Both the position numbers and the translations under genes were made by a program. A DNA stretch of 45,030 nucleotides from assembly GCA_017462755.1 (NCBI GenBank), contig JAFTQM010000039.1:1-45030 (forward strand), written 5' to 3'. This document shows, piece by piece, positions 34,539-43,137 of this stretch. The notes below the pieces were generated by a model. That model did no database searches, was not told where the DNA came from, and saw nothing but the letters and a program-made list of their open reading frames with translations. The DNA comes from Lachnospiraceae bacterium (GTDB taxonomy: Bacteria > Bacillota > Clostridia > Lachnospirales > Lachnospiraceae). How positions within the stretch are numbered: position 1 is the stretch's first letter; each line of letters opens with the position of its first letter.

Positions 34539-35942
34539 TCAGCTCTTCGCTATCTCATCCACCCACGCAAACAGCTCTTCCAAATCATAGTCCCCTGCAT
34601 GCAGCACATTCCAAGGCGAATGATAATCCACCTCACAGGAAATCTCCTTCAGCTTCAATGCAAGCATTGCTGATATTGCCAGTGAGGTATCCCGGTCACA
34701 TTCCCCATGCCTAATACGCCAGTGACGAGCTTTTACAGCCGCATTATCCTCCAGATACTTCATCGGGTTCATCCGCTTTACAGCACCATCCTCCGCCATT
34801 TCTCCGCCGGTCAGGCTATTCAATCTGCTGTACTCGGTAAAATGACGCATATTCGTCTGTCCACTGCCAAACAAATCATTTTCCGGACTATCCATGGATA
34901 ACGCATCAAATGCCGGTGCGGATTTCATTCTTGTAATATCCCTGACATATTCCTGCCAGTCCATTGCAACCGCCACGCCATCCCGAATAATCAGCCACTT
35001 CTTATCCGAAAGCTCTGCGCCAAAATCCAGCGCCCGCTGCGCAGAAGCCAACACAACACGCTTCATATACTCCTTAAACGAACCGTTTCCTTCCGCATCC
35101 AGCTCCAACAAAGCTCCGTTTTCATCCCGCAGCTTCAAGCTGTTTACATAGTCCGGGAATCTCTTCGCCAATTCCTCCGATGCCTTTATCTGTAACTCAG
35201 ACATTTGACCATCCTCCTGGGTAAATGCCGGTCTGCCGCCCTCATCCATCCTCATATGCATCCGGTGGTAGTGATTCACATGCAGAAACTGCCATTCATG
35301 AGCCATATCCGCATGCTCCAGATTCGTAATCGGGCAATAGCAGGACGCCGCAAAAATATCATCCCGTTCCTTGGCTGCCCCGATTTCCTCCAGATAACCT
35401 TCGTAATCCGGATGATTTCCGGTAGCTCCCATCAAAGAGGACAATGCACCACCCGCACTGGTTCCGTTCGTAATGATTTTTTCCGTATCACCCGGCAGTT
35501 CTTTGGCAAAATGACGAAGATACCGCACAGCTGCCTTATAATCCACCACGCATGCCGGAGCCTTACCGATGTATTCTCCGGATGCATTCTGTAGTACACG
35601 TCCGCGAATCGCAGGCGTTGCAACCACATATCCATGCTGCAATGCCCGAAAAATAGTATTCGGTATTCCTTCCTGCTCCCAAGGCATTCCTACCGGTTCC
35701 CCCGCCATTCCCGGCATATAACCTCCTACCAGATTCGGCATAAAAATAGGGGCTGTATGCAGCGAATAACCATGAATCGTCCCACCTTGATAATACGTCT
35801 CAGGGGCAAAAACATTCATCTGCTGAAATTCTTCCTGTACCGGCTTGTCTACATATATCCTGTTTCGAAACGCTCGTACCTCAATCGTATCGTTTCCTAC
35901 CGTAATCTTCTCTACCTGATATAGCTCCTTCTCAAATCTCAT
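34539..35942 (-). CDS. Alpha/beta hydrolase of the subtype B tannase-like family
   Basis: A 467-residue protein with no signal peptide, so probably cytoplasmic. The nucleophile elbow is GTSAGG with Ser 162 (ITNGTSAGGALSSLMGATGNH). The C-terminal W-N-V-L-H-A-G-DYDLEEL supplies the probable His, and the long lid (about 215-400) has FLHVNHYHRMHMRMD. This layout matches tannase-like esterases (subtype B) from Firmicutes. Substrate: an ester, possibly of aromatic acids or another carboxylic ester; not readable. The start is ATG 35942, with GGAG 6 bases upstream in a weaker copy of the recurrent motif. It is divergent from the AGCS symporter. Confidence 0.85.
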   Translation of the reverse strand: MRFEKELYQVEKITVGNDTIEVRAFRNRIYVDKPVQEEFQQMNVFAPETYYQGGTIHGYSLHTAPIFMPNLVGGYMPGMAGEPVGMPWEQEGIPNTIFRALQHGYVVATPAIRGRVLQNASGEYIGKAPACVVDYKAAVRYLRHFAKELPGDTEKIITNGTSAGGALSSLMGATGNHPDYEGYLEEIGAAKERDDIFAASCYCPITNLEHADMAHEWQFLHVNHYHRMHMRMDEGGRPAFTQEDGQMSELQIKASEELAKRFPDYVNSLKLRDENGALLELDAEGNGSFKEYMKRVVLASAQRALDFGAELSDKKWLIIRDGVAVAMDWQEYVRDITRMKSAPAFDALSMDSPENDLFGSGQTNMRHFTEYSRLNSLTGGEMAEDGAVKRMNPMKYLEDNAAVKARHWRIRHGECDRDTSLAISAMLALKLKEISCEVDYHSPWNVLHAGDYDLEELFAWVDEIAKS

Positions 35943-35945
35943 GCT

Positions 35946-35965
35946 ACACTCCATTCTGAAGCGTT
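35946..35965 (-). promoter_or_regulatory. Recurrent ribosome-binding-site motif, copy 4 (hydrolase, degenerate)
   Basis: Minus strand reads AACGCTTCAGAATGGAGTGT before the hydrolase start. It agrees with the other three copies except that GGAGGAA has become GGAGTGT. Confidence 0.45.
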
Positions 35966-36141
35966 TTTTGTTCCTGCGTGACGCTTCCGCACACCTATCA
36001 CTATATCACATTCTGCTTATTTTAACCATGCAAACTCAAGAATTTTTACAAGGGATAATATTCTCCCCTCTCTCATATACTATACCAACGACAATACTAG
36101 CTTCCGGCATCCTTCCTTGGTGCTCGAAGCGGAGATTCCCC

Positions 36142-37536
36142 ATGCATACCCTCGAACAGCTATTATCTCAACTCAACTCCTTCTTTTGGAACGGTCCAAT
36201 GCTGGTATTACTTCTTGCCACGCATCTGTATTTTACCTTTCATCTGAAAATCATTCAGAAACGGCTGCCGGATGCTCTGCGGCTTTCTATCGGACTGCCT
36301 CCGCGTCATCACTCCTCCTCTGCGTCATCCGCTCAAACCAAAGCCGATGCACATCCCCACAAAACAATATCCAAAGACAACTCCACCTCTGCCCGTACCG
36401 CACCCAGCAGCTTTATGGCACTGACCACAACCCTTGCCGCTACACTCGGCACCGGCAATATCATCGGCGTTTCCTCTGCGATTGCCGTCGGTGGTCCCGG
36501 TGCCTTATTTTGGTGCTTTCTGACCGGCTTGTTCGGTATGGCAACCACCTATGCCGAATGCTACCTTGGCATCCGTTACCGCCGCAAACTACCGGACGGC
36601 AGCTTCGCCGGCGGACCGATGTACGCTTTGGAGCACGGCTTACATAACAAAAAGCTTGCCGGACTTTATGCGGCTGCCACCATCTTTGCCGCCTACGGCA
36701 TCGGCTGTTCGACACAGGGACGCGCCTTTGTAGACGCTGCCGCCTCGCTCGGACTCTCCCGGATTCCCACCGGCATCCTGCTCTCACTGCTGGTCGGATT
36801 GGTTATCCTCGGGGGCGCTGCCCGGATTCATCGTTTTTGTATGCGTCTCGTGCCTGCCATGGGCGGCATTTTTATTTTTTGCTGTGTCCTAATCCTATTC
36901 CGCAATCTTCCATACTTACCGAATGCTGTTTCTCTCATGCTGCGCTCTGCCCTTTCCCCGAAAGCAATTACCGCAGGCTCCCTCTCCGGCTGCCTCATGA
37001 ATGCCCTCCGCTATGGGATTGCCAGAGGCCTTTTTACCAACGAAGCCGGGCTCGGTTCGGCTGCCATTGCTGCCGCCGATGCCGACCATCCGGAGCCATC
37101 CGCACAAGCACTGGTTTCTATGACTGCCACCTTCTGGGACACCATCGTCATGTGTTCCCTGACCGGCTTCGCTATTTTGACCACTGCCCTTGCTTCGCCC
37201 GAAGCATTGAACGGCCACAGCATGAACGACTTGACCCATGCCGCTTTTCTGCGTTTGTCTGCCAACGGTCCCGATTTGCTAAACCTATGCCTGATGGCGT
37301 TTGCCTTCGCCACATTAATCGGCTGGTCCTATTTCGGCGAAAAAGCCACGCATTACCTGACCGGTACGCGTGGCATTCTTCTCTACAAAATCGTATATTT
37401 GATTATGATTTTCCTCGGCTCCGTGCTCTCCATGAGCTTTATATGGGAACTCACCGATTTCGCCAACCTTTGCATGGCACTCCCGAACCTGTTTGCATTA
37501 TTCGCACTTCGCAAAACCATCCCGCCGCCCAAGTAG
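36142..37536 (+). CDS. Sodium:alanine symporter (AGCS family)
   Basis: The 464-residue protein imports alanine or glycine with sodium. Family motifs: ATLGTGNIIGVSSAIAVGGPGALFWC near residue 95-120, TTYAECYLGIRYRRKLPDGSFAGGPMYALEHGL, and FTNEAGLGSAAIAAADADHPEPSAQ, all conserved in AGCS. About ten membrane segments are visible. The chosen ATG (36142) is preceded by GGAG with 7-nt spacing. The longer open frame would add 67 residues without family character. It is divergent from the tannase-like hydrolase. Nothing shows a regulatory RNA in the 200-bp intergenic region. Confidence 0.9.
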   Translation: MHTLEQLLSQLNSFFWNGPMLVLLLATHLYFTFHLKIIQKRLPDALRLSIGLPPRHHSSSASSAQTKADAHPHKTISKDNSTSARTAPSSFMALTTTLAATLGTGNIIGVSSAIAVGGPGALFWCFLTGLFGMATTYAECYLGIRYRRKLPDGSFAGGPMYALEHGLHNKKLAGLYAAATIFAAYGIGCSTQGRAFVDAAASLGLSRIPTGILLSLLVGLVILGGAARIHRFCMRLVPAMGGIFIFCCVLILFRNLPYLPNAVSLMLRSALSPKAITAGSLSGCLMNALRYGIARGLFTNEAGLGSAAIAAADADHPEPSAQALVSMTATFWDTIVMCSLTGFAILTTALASPEALNGHSMNDLTHAAFLRLSANGPDLLNLCLMAFAFATLIGWSYFGEKATHYLTGTRGILLYKIVYLIMIFLGSVLSMSFIWELTDFANLCMALPNLFALFALRKTIPPPK

Positions 37537-37592
37537 CCGCCACACTATGCCAAAGGTTTTTCTGTCCAAATACACCTTTCCTCTCGTTCCTG

Positions 37593-38843
37593 CTACTTCG
37601 ACATCGTTTGCGCCCATTGAATGATTTGCCATGCATCCTCTGCATCCACTCCTGCCCCAAGATAAATCGCACCATAATACTCATCCCAAAAGAAGCCCCG
37701 ACTGCCATCCTCCGAAAACGCGGCAATCACCTGCTCCCTCGTCAACTCCGGCAATGCTCCCAGACTATCTCTTCTCTCATAATAATCCGGCTCGGCATTC
37801 AGATACCATGACACATAACCGCTTCCATTCTTCACATAGCTGCCGCCGAAGTAAACCGCCTCTCCGTTTTTTAAGCTAATATGCTCCTCCTGCACCTCAT
37901 AGCCTAGGGCTGCAAAATCCGGAATATACGCCGCAAATGCCTCCGGATAAGCTTCACAAGAAATATACTCCATCGTATCTCCACCGCTTAAAAACCGCTC
38001 CAAATCTAGCGGATGCGCCCAAAACCACTCAAACAGCGATACCACCGTTTCGTAGCTATCGTTCCAGGAACCGCTAATCTGATACCAGCCGCTCTCCGTT
38101 TGATAGGTCATCGTTTTGTCGCGATTTTCATTTCCCTCCGCGACAATCCGGACACCATCCCGCTCCGTTACCGTCACACGAGGCGTAACGATATTGCCCC
38201 GCTCATCCAGCTCAATAAAAATGCAGTCCGAGATTTCCTCAATCTCCTGATAGCCAGCCTTGATTCCGATATCACTATAGCTTTCCATATCATCTCTGCA
38301 ATGCCACGACATTTGGAGGCTATGCAGGCTGCCATCCTCATTGAAATGCACCGCCGCATCAAACAGCGGATGGGTTTCTATCACCGGAATCCTTCCCTCC
38401 TGCTCCAACAGCTCCCGCTCATCCGAAAAATAACGCGTCTCATAATAAGGCGCCCGCAGAGCACTTTTGTCCTCTGCCCTTACCAATACATCCTCTCTCG
38501 TAATCTTACTATTCACAAAATAATCCCCTGCCGCAAAGTCCTCTGCCCACTGCTGTATCCGGTTACTATCACTTCCAAACGGCAGGCTTTGACTATTTCC
38601 GCTTCCAATGTACTTTCCAGCCAATCCTCCCCCTACCAGCATAGCGCAAACCGCTGCCGCTACCGATGCCTTCTGCCATCCGCGCAGTTTCCGCTTTCCT
38701 TTCCTCTTCTCGGACAAGCTTATCGTCTCCGGCTTTTCGTCCACCGGCTTTCTTTCCTCCTCTGCTGTTTCTCCCGCTGCATCCAAAACAAAATCGTCCC
38801 TGATTTCTCCAATCGCATCCAACAATCCAACTGCTTTCGTCAT
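37593..38843 (-). CDS. Putative anti-sigma factor (membrane protein partner of the ECF sigma factor)
   Basis: The 416-residue product begins MTKAVGLLDAIGEIRDDFVLDAA, a short helix often seen in clostridial anti-sigma factors. One membrane helix follows (about 60-80: WQKASVAAAVCAMLVGGGLAGKYIG). An extracellular domain of about 330 residues comes after it (DSNRIQQWAEDFAAGDYFVNSK onward), which I do not recognise. The reading as anti-sigma rests on topology and the 4-bp ATGA overlap with the ECF gene. It may sense an envelope signal. The C-terminal region is Trp- and Tyr-rich. Confidence 0.75.
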   Translation of the reverse strand: MTKAVGLLDAIGEIRDDFVLDAAGETAEEERKPVDEKPETISLSEKRKGKRKLRGWQKASVAAAVCAMLVGGGLAGKYIGSGNSQSLPFGSDSNRIQQWAEDFAAGDYFVNSKITREDVLVRAEDKSALRAPYYETRYFSDERELLEQEGRIPVIETHPLFDAAVHFNEDGSLHSLQMSWHCRDDMESYSDIGIKAGYQEIEEISDCIFIELDERGNIVTPRVTVTERDGVRIVAEGNENRDKTMTYQTESGWYQISGSWNDSYETVVSLFEWFWAHPLDLERFLSGGDTMEYISCEAYPEAFAAYIPDFAALGYEVQEEHISLKNGEAVYFGGSYVKNGSGYVSWYLNAEPDYYERRDSLGALPELTREQVIAAFSEDGSRGFFWDEYYGAIYLGAGVDAEDAWQIIQWAQTMSK

Positions 38844-39400
38844 AGTATCATCCCCTCCTGTTCTAATCTGCTGCGAAGACGCAGCCGCAACCGATAAAGC
38901 ATGGATTCCACCTTACTCTTGCGAAAACCAAACCGCTCGCTTATCTCCTTGATCGAATCCATATACCAGTACCTGCGTACAAATACCCGCCGTTCTGTTA
39001 CCGGAAGCTCCTCCAAAAAACGTTCCATGCTTGCCGTCAATTCCTTTTGCAGCAGTTCCGTTTCCACATCCTCGTTCGACGCAACACATTCCGCAAGCTC
39101 CTCTAACACCAGCTCCGTTTCACCGCCACCACGCTTTTTTGCATCCTTGTATCGCCATCTTTTTAATGCCAGCCGCCGTGTCAGCTTCCCCAAAAATCCC
39201 GCAAGCATCTCCGGTCGGTGCGGCGGTATACTGTTCCACGCATTCAGGTAGGTATCATTCACACATTCCTCCGCATCCTCTGCATTATAAAGGATGTGAT
39301 ACGCAATCGCATAACAGTAGTTCCCGTACTTTTGGGCTGTTTTTTCTACCGCCTCTTCCTTGCGCGACCAGTAAAGCATTACGATTTCTTCATCACTCAC
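38840..39400 (-). CDS. ECF-type RNA polymerase sigma factor
   Basis: A 186-residue sigma factor. Region 2 spans about 10-80 (AIAYHILYNAEDAEECVNDTYLNAWN, the promoter-melting and -10 contact helices), region 4 about 120-180 (LPVTERRVFVRRYWYMDSIKEISERFGFRKSKVESMLYRLRLRLRSRLE) has the helix-turn-helix for the -35. The start is GTG 39400 with AAAGGGGG at 7-nt spacing; a GTG at 39418 has no binding site. It overlaps the anti-sigma gene by 4 bp (ATGA). The promoter region carries an 11-bp tandem direct repeat that may be its own -35 zone. Confidence 0.93.
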   Translation of the reverse strand: MSDEEIVMLYWSRKEEAVEKTAQKYGNYCYAIAYHILYNAEDAEECVNDTYLNAWNSIPPHRPEMLAGFLGKLTRRLALKRWRYKDAKKRGGGETELVLEELAECVASNEDVETELLQKELTASMERFLEELPVTERRVFVRRYWYMDSIKEISERFGFRKSKVESMLYRLRLRLRSRLEQEGMIL

Positions 39401-39462
39401 CTGTTTGCCCCCTTTCACCTATCTACTACCCAAAAAAATGATTTGCTTGCAAAGTTTTCATA

Positions 39463-39484
39463 AAACTGTTGTCAAACTGTTGTC
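39463..39484 (-). repeat. Tandem 11-bp direct repeat upstream of the ECF sigma gene
   Basis: GACAACAGTTT occurs twice in tandem on the minus strand (39463-39473 and 39474-39484). Its position 60-85 bp upstream of the ECF start and the AAC-containing core make an autoregulated ECF promoter or a regulator site possible. Confidence 0.5.
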
Positions 39485-39490
39485 AAAATG

Positions 39491-39521
39491 CAAAAAATCC
39501 TCCGGATTTCTCCGAAGGATT
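39491..39521 (-). terminator. Terminator after tRNA-Leu
   Basis: AATCCTTCGGA pairs with TCCGGAGGATT around GAAA (one G-T pair), followed by TTTT. It ends the tRNA-Leu transcript. Confidence 0.85.
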
Positions 39522-39550
39522 CCTCGCAAAGCCTTTATTTAAGCCATTAA

Positions 39551-39630
<80 letters not shown>

Positions 39631-39634
39631 AGAT

Positions 39635-39653
39635 GTGCCGTAAAATACGGCAC
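39635..39653 (-). promoter_or_regulatory. Perfect hairpin in the 5' leader of tRNA-Leu
   Basis: GTGCCGTA pairs with TACGGCAC around a 3-nt loop, in the leader between the promoter and the tRNA-Leu 5' end. It ends near the predicted transcription start. Confidence 0.6.
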
Positions 39654-39658
39654 TATGT

Positions 39659-39687
39659 ATTATAACCTTTCCTATTCACTTTGTCAA
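39659..39687 (-). promoter_or_regulatory. Promoter of tRNA-Leu
   Basis: Minus strand -35 TTGACA (39682-39687), 17-bp spacer, -10 TATAAT (39659-39664): full consensus. Confidence 0.9.
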
Positions 39688-39690
39688 AGC

Positions 39691-40413
39691 TTATCTGAAA
39701 TCGTATACACCCTCTCCGCTGATTTCCGTTGCCTGCATCATGCTGTCAATATCCACAAAATACTCATTCATTGCATCCGGATTGACATATACCTTAATCT
39801 GCCTTCCGACATACAAATCCGGATCCTCCCACATATAATCACTGCGGAACATATAAATACTTCCCGAATAAACATCCTCGTACTTACAATCCAGCTTGTA
39901 CGGGTGTCTGCCGTTTACCGTAATATTGGTGCAAAGCATACCGCCGGTAACCTCTGCATATACTGCTCTGCCGGTTTCGATGATTTTTCTTTTCTTTCTT
40001 TTGCGCATGCCGGAAGCCACCATCAAGGCAATACCGATTCCTGCCGTAAGTCCGCCTACTACTATCGCAATACCGGCACCTTTTCCTGCGCCGTCGGCTG
40101 ACATTGCCCGATTCCCATCCAGCAAAATCTCAATCATATCACCCTCACGCATGGAGCTGTTATAATCGCTCAGCTCTACCTCGTATTCTTTCCCATCCTT
40201 GACATATGTTACCGTCACGTCATGCCAACGGTCACCGTCACTATCCCGATAAGTAGATATATCGCTAATCAGCGCTTTCGTCTTATCCGCATTTTCAGCA
40301 AATCTTTTGGTCGTAGTATTTATCAACACTCCTACCGCCAGAAAAATAATGCCTACCAATGCAAATATCAATCCTACCATCTTGTCTGCTCCAAAGCCCG
40401 ATTTCCTCTTCAT
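39691..40413 (-). CDS. Membrane protein, DUF3592-like
   Basis: The 240-residue product (start ATG 40413, AGGGGG at 5-nt spacing) has a membrane helix near the N-terminus (about 13-30: MVGLIFALVGIIFLAVGVLI) and another at about 105-130 (GIAIVVGGLTAGIGIALMVAS). Between them a beta-rich region (AENADKTKALISDISTYRDSDGDRWHDVTVTYVKDGKEY) resembles DUF3592. The C-terminal region (HPYKLDCKYEDVYSGSIYMF) is a second beta domain. Function unknown. It is followed by tRNA-Leu and lies after tRNA-Lys. Confidence 0.75.
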   Translation of the reverse strand: MKRKSGFGADKMVGLIFALVGIIFLAVGVLINTTTKRFAENADKTKALISDISTYRDSDGDRWHDVTVTYVKDGKEYEVELSDYNSSMREGDMIEILLDGNRAMSADGAGKGAGIAIVVGGLTAGIGIALMVASGMRKRKKRKIIETGRAVYAEVTGGMLCTNITVNGRHPYKLDCKYEDVYSGSIYMFRSDYMWEDPDLYVGRQIKVYVNPDAMNEYFVDIDSMMQATEISGEGVYDFR

Positions 40414-40522
40414 CATTTCCCCCTTTTTGAGTCGCACAATATTCCCGACCCATTTTCTCAGTACACATACAGCGGAGTCCTCGCACTTCACTGAACTCCG
40501 CCGTTACATCTACTTTCGTTCC

Positions 40523-40595
40523 TGAGACACGCGGGAATCGAACCCGCGACAACTTGATTAAAAGTCAAGTGCTCTACCGACTGAGCTAGTGTCCC
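40523..40595 (-). tRNA. tRNA-Lys (anticodon UUU)
   Basis: Cloverleaf on the minus strand: acceptor GGGACAC with GTGTCTC, D arm AGCTCAGTCGGTAGAGC, anticodon arm CTTGA-CTTTTAA-TCAAG (anticodon TTT), T arm CGGGTTCGATTCCCG, discriminator A, no encoded CCA. A promoter and leader hairpin lie upstream. Confidence 0.96.
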
Positions 40596-40612
40596 AAATA
40601 TTTTCCGCAAAA

Positions 40613-40642
40613 ATCAGTGCCGCACTCTCGTACAGCACTGAT
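40613..40642 (-). promoter_or_regulatory. Hairpin in the 5' leader of tRNA-Lys
   Basis: ATCAGTGC pairs perfectly with GCACTGAT around a 14-nt loop, between the promoter and the tRNA-Lys 5' end, in the same position as the tRNA-Leu leader hairpin. Confidence 0.55.
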
Positions 40643-40671
40643 ATTTTAACACAGAACATTCTATTTGACAA
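40643..40671 (-). promoter_or_regulatory. Promoter of tRNA-Lys
   Basis: Minus strand -35 TTGTCA (40666-40671), 17-bp spacer, -10 TAAAAT (40643-40648). Confidence 0.8.
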
Positions 40672-40677
40672 GTCTAT

Positions 40678-42249
40678 TTACTGATAGTACTCCTGCACCA
40701 GACGCACAATCAAATCGTTCAGTGCCTCCACCTCATACTCTCCAATCGTAGGCTCCAGATGACTTCCGCCGATTCCGCTGTCGTTGGTTAAGAAGGTATA
40801 TGTGCCGCCCGTCATCATCGCTAAATTGCGCAGAAACGCTTCCGAAGTAGCATCTACACCACTCGACGCAATCGGGATGATACGGATTCCCTGTCTTGCT
40901 GCTTCTTCCACGACCTCTTCCAAATTCGCACGAACCTCTGCCGTATCATGTGGCGGTGCATCCAGAATCAGGAACATCAGCTTTACACTATCCGCTTCCC
41001 AGCTATGTCCAAACACTGCATCCTTCAACGCCAAATCTACCGCTTCCTCATAGTCTCCGCCACCGTTTGCCGACTCTCTGTTAATCAAAGCACCAACCTC
41101 TTTGATATCCTGCATAAACGGATAAGCGTTTACGATATATTCATCCCCCTCGTCTCTGTAAAAATTCACAGAAATGCGCGTACTCTGGTCTGCTACCTTT
41201 TCCGCAATATCCTCAAACTCCCTCTGAAGATAACGCAGTTCATCCCCCATCGAACCAGTTGTATCAAACACAAACATCAAATCCAGCTTCTTTACCGGTG
41301 CGGTATAATCCGGTACTTCTACCGTAAGCTCATGTGAAATCACTGCAGTAATTCCCGGATTCATCACCTGCTCAATATACCAATCACCATAATATATCTC
41401 CTGCTCCTGCGGATTCTCCTGATTCGGTTCCTGTTGCTCTTCCTTCGGCTGCACCGTCACAATCTTGGTTTCTGCCGTACTCAAATCAGCCGTAATCAAC
41501 GCACCGGTCTGCACTGCCACCGTCATCGGTTCTGCTGCTTCGCCCTCTGCGGTATTATAATACAGGTACGCCATGCCGTCCTGATTTGTTACCGCAGTCG
41601 CAATCGTTGCTCCCTGCGCATCCAACAGTACCACCTGCGCCTGCTTTACCGCTACTCCGTTTGAAACAGCCTGCACTGCTACACGCTGATATGGCATCAA
41701 ACCAAACACCTGAAAATTAAACCGCTCTGTCGCAATCAGGTTGGCAAAGAATTCCCAATTTTCATTGTCACACCATTCTCCTGCGGTCAACAATCCTGCC
41801 GCCGGCTGAATGTCAACCCAGCCTTCTGCCGGTACTTCCATTTCTCCAGCTTCTATTTCTCCGATAACCGCATCATCATACCACCCATCTGCTCCCGCCG
41901 TTTCCTCGGTTGCGATACTTCCGCCTTCCCAAAACGAATCCTCGCTTACCGACATATCCATATCACTCATTCCGTACGAATCCTTTGCTATCGCAGAACC
42001 TGTTCCTTCTGCAAACTCACCGGACATTCCTCCGGCACTTTCGCTTGCACTTCCTGAGCTTATCGTACTACTGCCGGTGCTTTCCGATTCCTTCGCATCA
42101 CTCGTCGGCTTTGACGTTGTTCCTGTACTGTCTGCCGCCGTCCCCTTCTCCGGGGTCCCTTCTCTTAAGCCATCCTCTGCTTTCTGCGCTCCGCAGCCGG
42201 TCACTAACATTGCCGACACCAAGCCCATTGCAATCCATCTTTTTTTCAT
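40678..42249 (-). CDS. VWA-domain lipoprotein
   Basis: The 523-residue product begins MKKRWIAMGLVSAMLVTGCG with a lipobox (TGC), so it is an external lipoprotein. A Ser/Gly/Glu-rich linker (about 25-120) follows. Then a beta-rich region (about 150-260: AAGLLTAGEWCDNENWEFFANLIATERFN; ATAVTNQDGMAYLYYN) that may be a carboxypeptidase regulatory-like domain. A von Willebrand factor A domain runs from about 325 to the end: MIDAS DTTGSMGDE (a variant of DxSxS, with Thr at position 2), then ANGGGDYEEAVDLALKDA and LILDAPPHD. It may bind a ligand through a metal ion. The ATG at 42249 follows GGAGG. Confidence 0.85.
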   Translation of the reverse strand: MKKRWIAMGLVSAMLVTGCGAQKAEDGLREGTPEKGTAADSTGTTSKPTSDAKESESTGSSTISSGSASESAGGMSGEFAEGTGSAIAKDSYGMSDMDMSVSEDSFWEGGSIATEETAGADGWYDDAVIGEIEAGEMEVPAEGWVDIQPAAGLLTAGEWCDNENWEFFANLIATERFNFQVFGLMPYQRVAVQAVSNGVAVKQAQVVLLDAQGATIATAVTNQDGMAYLYYNTAEGEAAEPMTVAVQTGALITADLSTAETKIVTVQPKEEQQEPNQENPQEQEIYYGDWYIEQVMNPGITAVISHELTVEVPDYTAPVKKLDLMFVFDTTGSMGDELRYLQREFEDIAEKVADQSTRISVNFYRDEGDEYIVNAYPFMQDIKEVGALINRESANGGGDYEEAVDLALKDAVFGHSWEADSVKLMFLILDAPPHDTAEVRANLEEVVEEAARQGIRIIPIASSGVDATSEAFLRNLAMMTGGTYTFLTNDSGIGGSHLEPTIGEYEVEALNDLIVRLVQEYYQ

Positions 42250-42252
42250 ATT

Positions 42253-42272
42253 TTCCTCCATTCCGAAACGCT
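42253..42272 (-). promoter_or_regulatory. Recurrent ribosome-binding-site motif, copy 3 (VWA lipoprotein)
   Basis: Minus strand reads AGCGTTTCGGAATGGAGG plus AA before the VWA gene start. One base is missing compared with the clpC copy. Confidence 0.55.
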
Positions 42273-42450
42273 TTGCGTTCAAAAGTATTTATTACGCTTC
42301 TATACAATAGACGAAGCTCAGAAAAGAATGGTTGCATTATTTCAAAAAAATTTTTATTTTGTTTACAGCATCCCTCTCTCTAGGGTACAATAAAGAAGAT
42401 AATTCACTCAAAACAAGATGCCGGATCGACTTCGGCAGGAAAGGACTTTT

Positions 42451-43002
42451 ATGAAAAAGATTTATTTGTTTTTAGCCGATGGCTTTGAAGAAATCGAAGG
42501 ACTGGCTGTGGTCGATTTGTGCCGTCGTGCCAAGTTAGAATGCATTACTGTCTCCATTACCGACAACACCGAAATTACCGGTTCCCACGGCATTCGCCTG
42601 TACGCAGACCGTACCTTTGCTGACGGTTCTTTGGACGATGCAGATATGCTTGTTCTTCCGGGCGGTATGCCGGGTACGAAGCACCTGCTTGCTCATGAGG
42701 GCTTAAAGGAACTGCTTTGCCGTTACGCTGCCAACCAAAAATATCTCGCTGCCATCTGCGCCGCACCAAGTGTACTCGGCAATCACGGACTGCTTCAAGG
42801 CAAAAAAGCAACCTGCTTCCCGGGCTTTGAGGAGAAGTTACTCGGTGCTACTGCTTTGGATGCTCCGGTTGTCATCGACGGAAACATCATCACCAGCCGC
42901 GGCTTCGGTACCGCGATAGATTTCGGTCTCGCAATCGTAGAAACACTGCTGGATACCCCTACCGCCGCAGAGCTTGCTGCTACCATACAGTACAAAAAAT
43001 AA
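42451..43002 (+). CDS. DJ-1/PfpI family protein (putative glyoxalase III/deglycase-type)
   Basis: A 183-residue protein of the DJ-1/ThiJ/PfpI superfamily. Key residues: Glu in ADGFEEIEGL near residue 15 and the nucleophilic Cys in LAAICAAPSVLG at about residue 105, with the following His in GNHG. YajL-like members protect against oxidative or carbonyl stress, but no reaction is assigned here. The start follows AGGAAAGG. It stands alone on the plus strand between the VWA and LPKTG genes, and ends in a strong terminator. Confidence 0.9.
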   Translation: MKKIYLFLADGFEEIEGLAVVDLCRRAKLECITVSITDNTEITGSHGIRLYADRTFADGSLDDADMLVLPGGMPGTKHLLAHEGLKELLCRYAANQKYLAAICAAPSVLGNHGLLQGKKATCFPGFEEKLLGATALDAPVVIDGNIITSRGFGTAIDFGLAIVETLLDTPTAAELAATIQYKK

Positions 43003-43063
43003 ACCGGCATCTGCTATTTACGCGATGTGCAGCCAAAATTTACCCAACTCTTGACAAAGAGCC

Positions 43064-43100
43064 AAAAAAGGAAGATGAGCATTTCACTCATCTTCCTTTT
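43064..43100. terminator. Bidirectional terminator after the DJ-1 gene and the LPKTG gene
   Basis: GGAAGATGAG (43070-43079) pairs perfectly with CTCATCTTCC (43087-43096) around a 7-nt loop. Six A precede and four T follow, so it can end both facing genes. Confidence 0.9.
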
Positions 43101-43137
43101 ATCATCTTATTTTCGATTCACTGTCGGTTTTCAGAAA

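Noticed and set aside
35941-36141. 67-residue N-terminal extension of the AGCS symporter
   Set aside because: It overlaps the divergent hydrolase start region, lacks a ribosome binding site, and is not a family sequence; the ATG at 36142 has GGAG.
36837-37811. A 324-codon open frame overlapping the AGCS symporter
   Set aside because: It lies in another frame of a clear family gene, has odd composition (Arg/His/Cys-rich) and no ribosome binding site.
38840-38843. Possible frameshift between sigma and anti-sigma genes
   Set aside because: The 4-base ATGA overlap is normal translational coupling; both proteins are complete.
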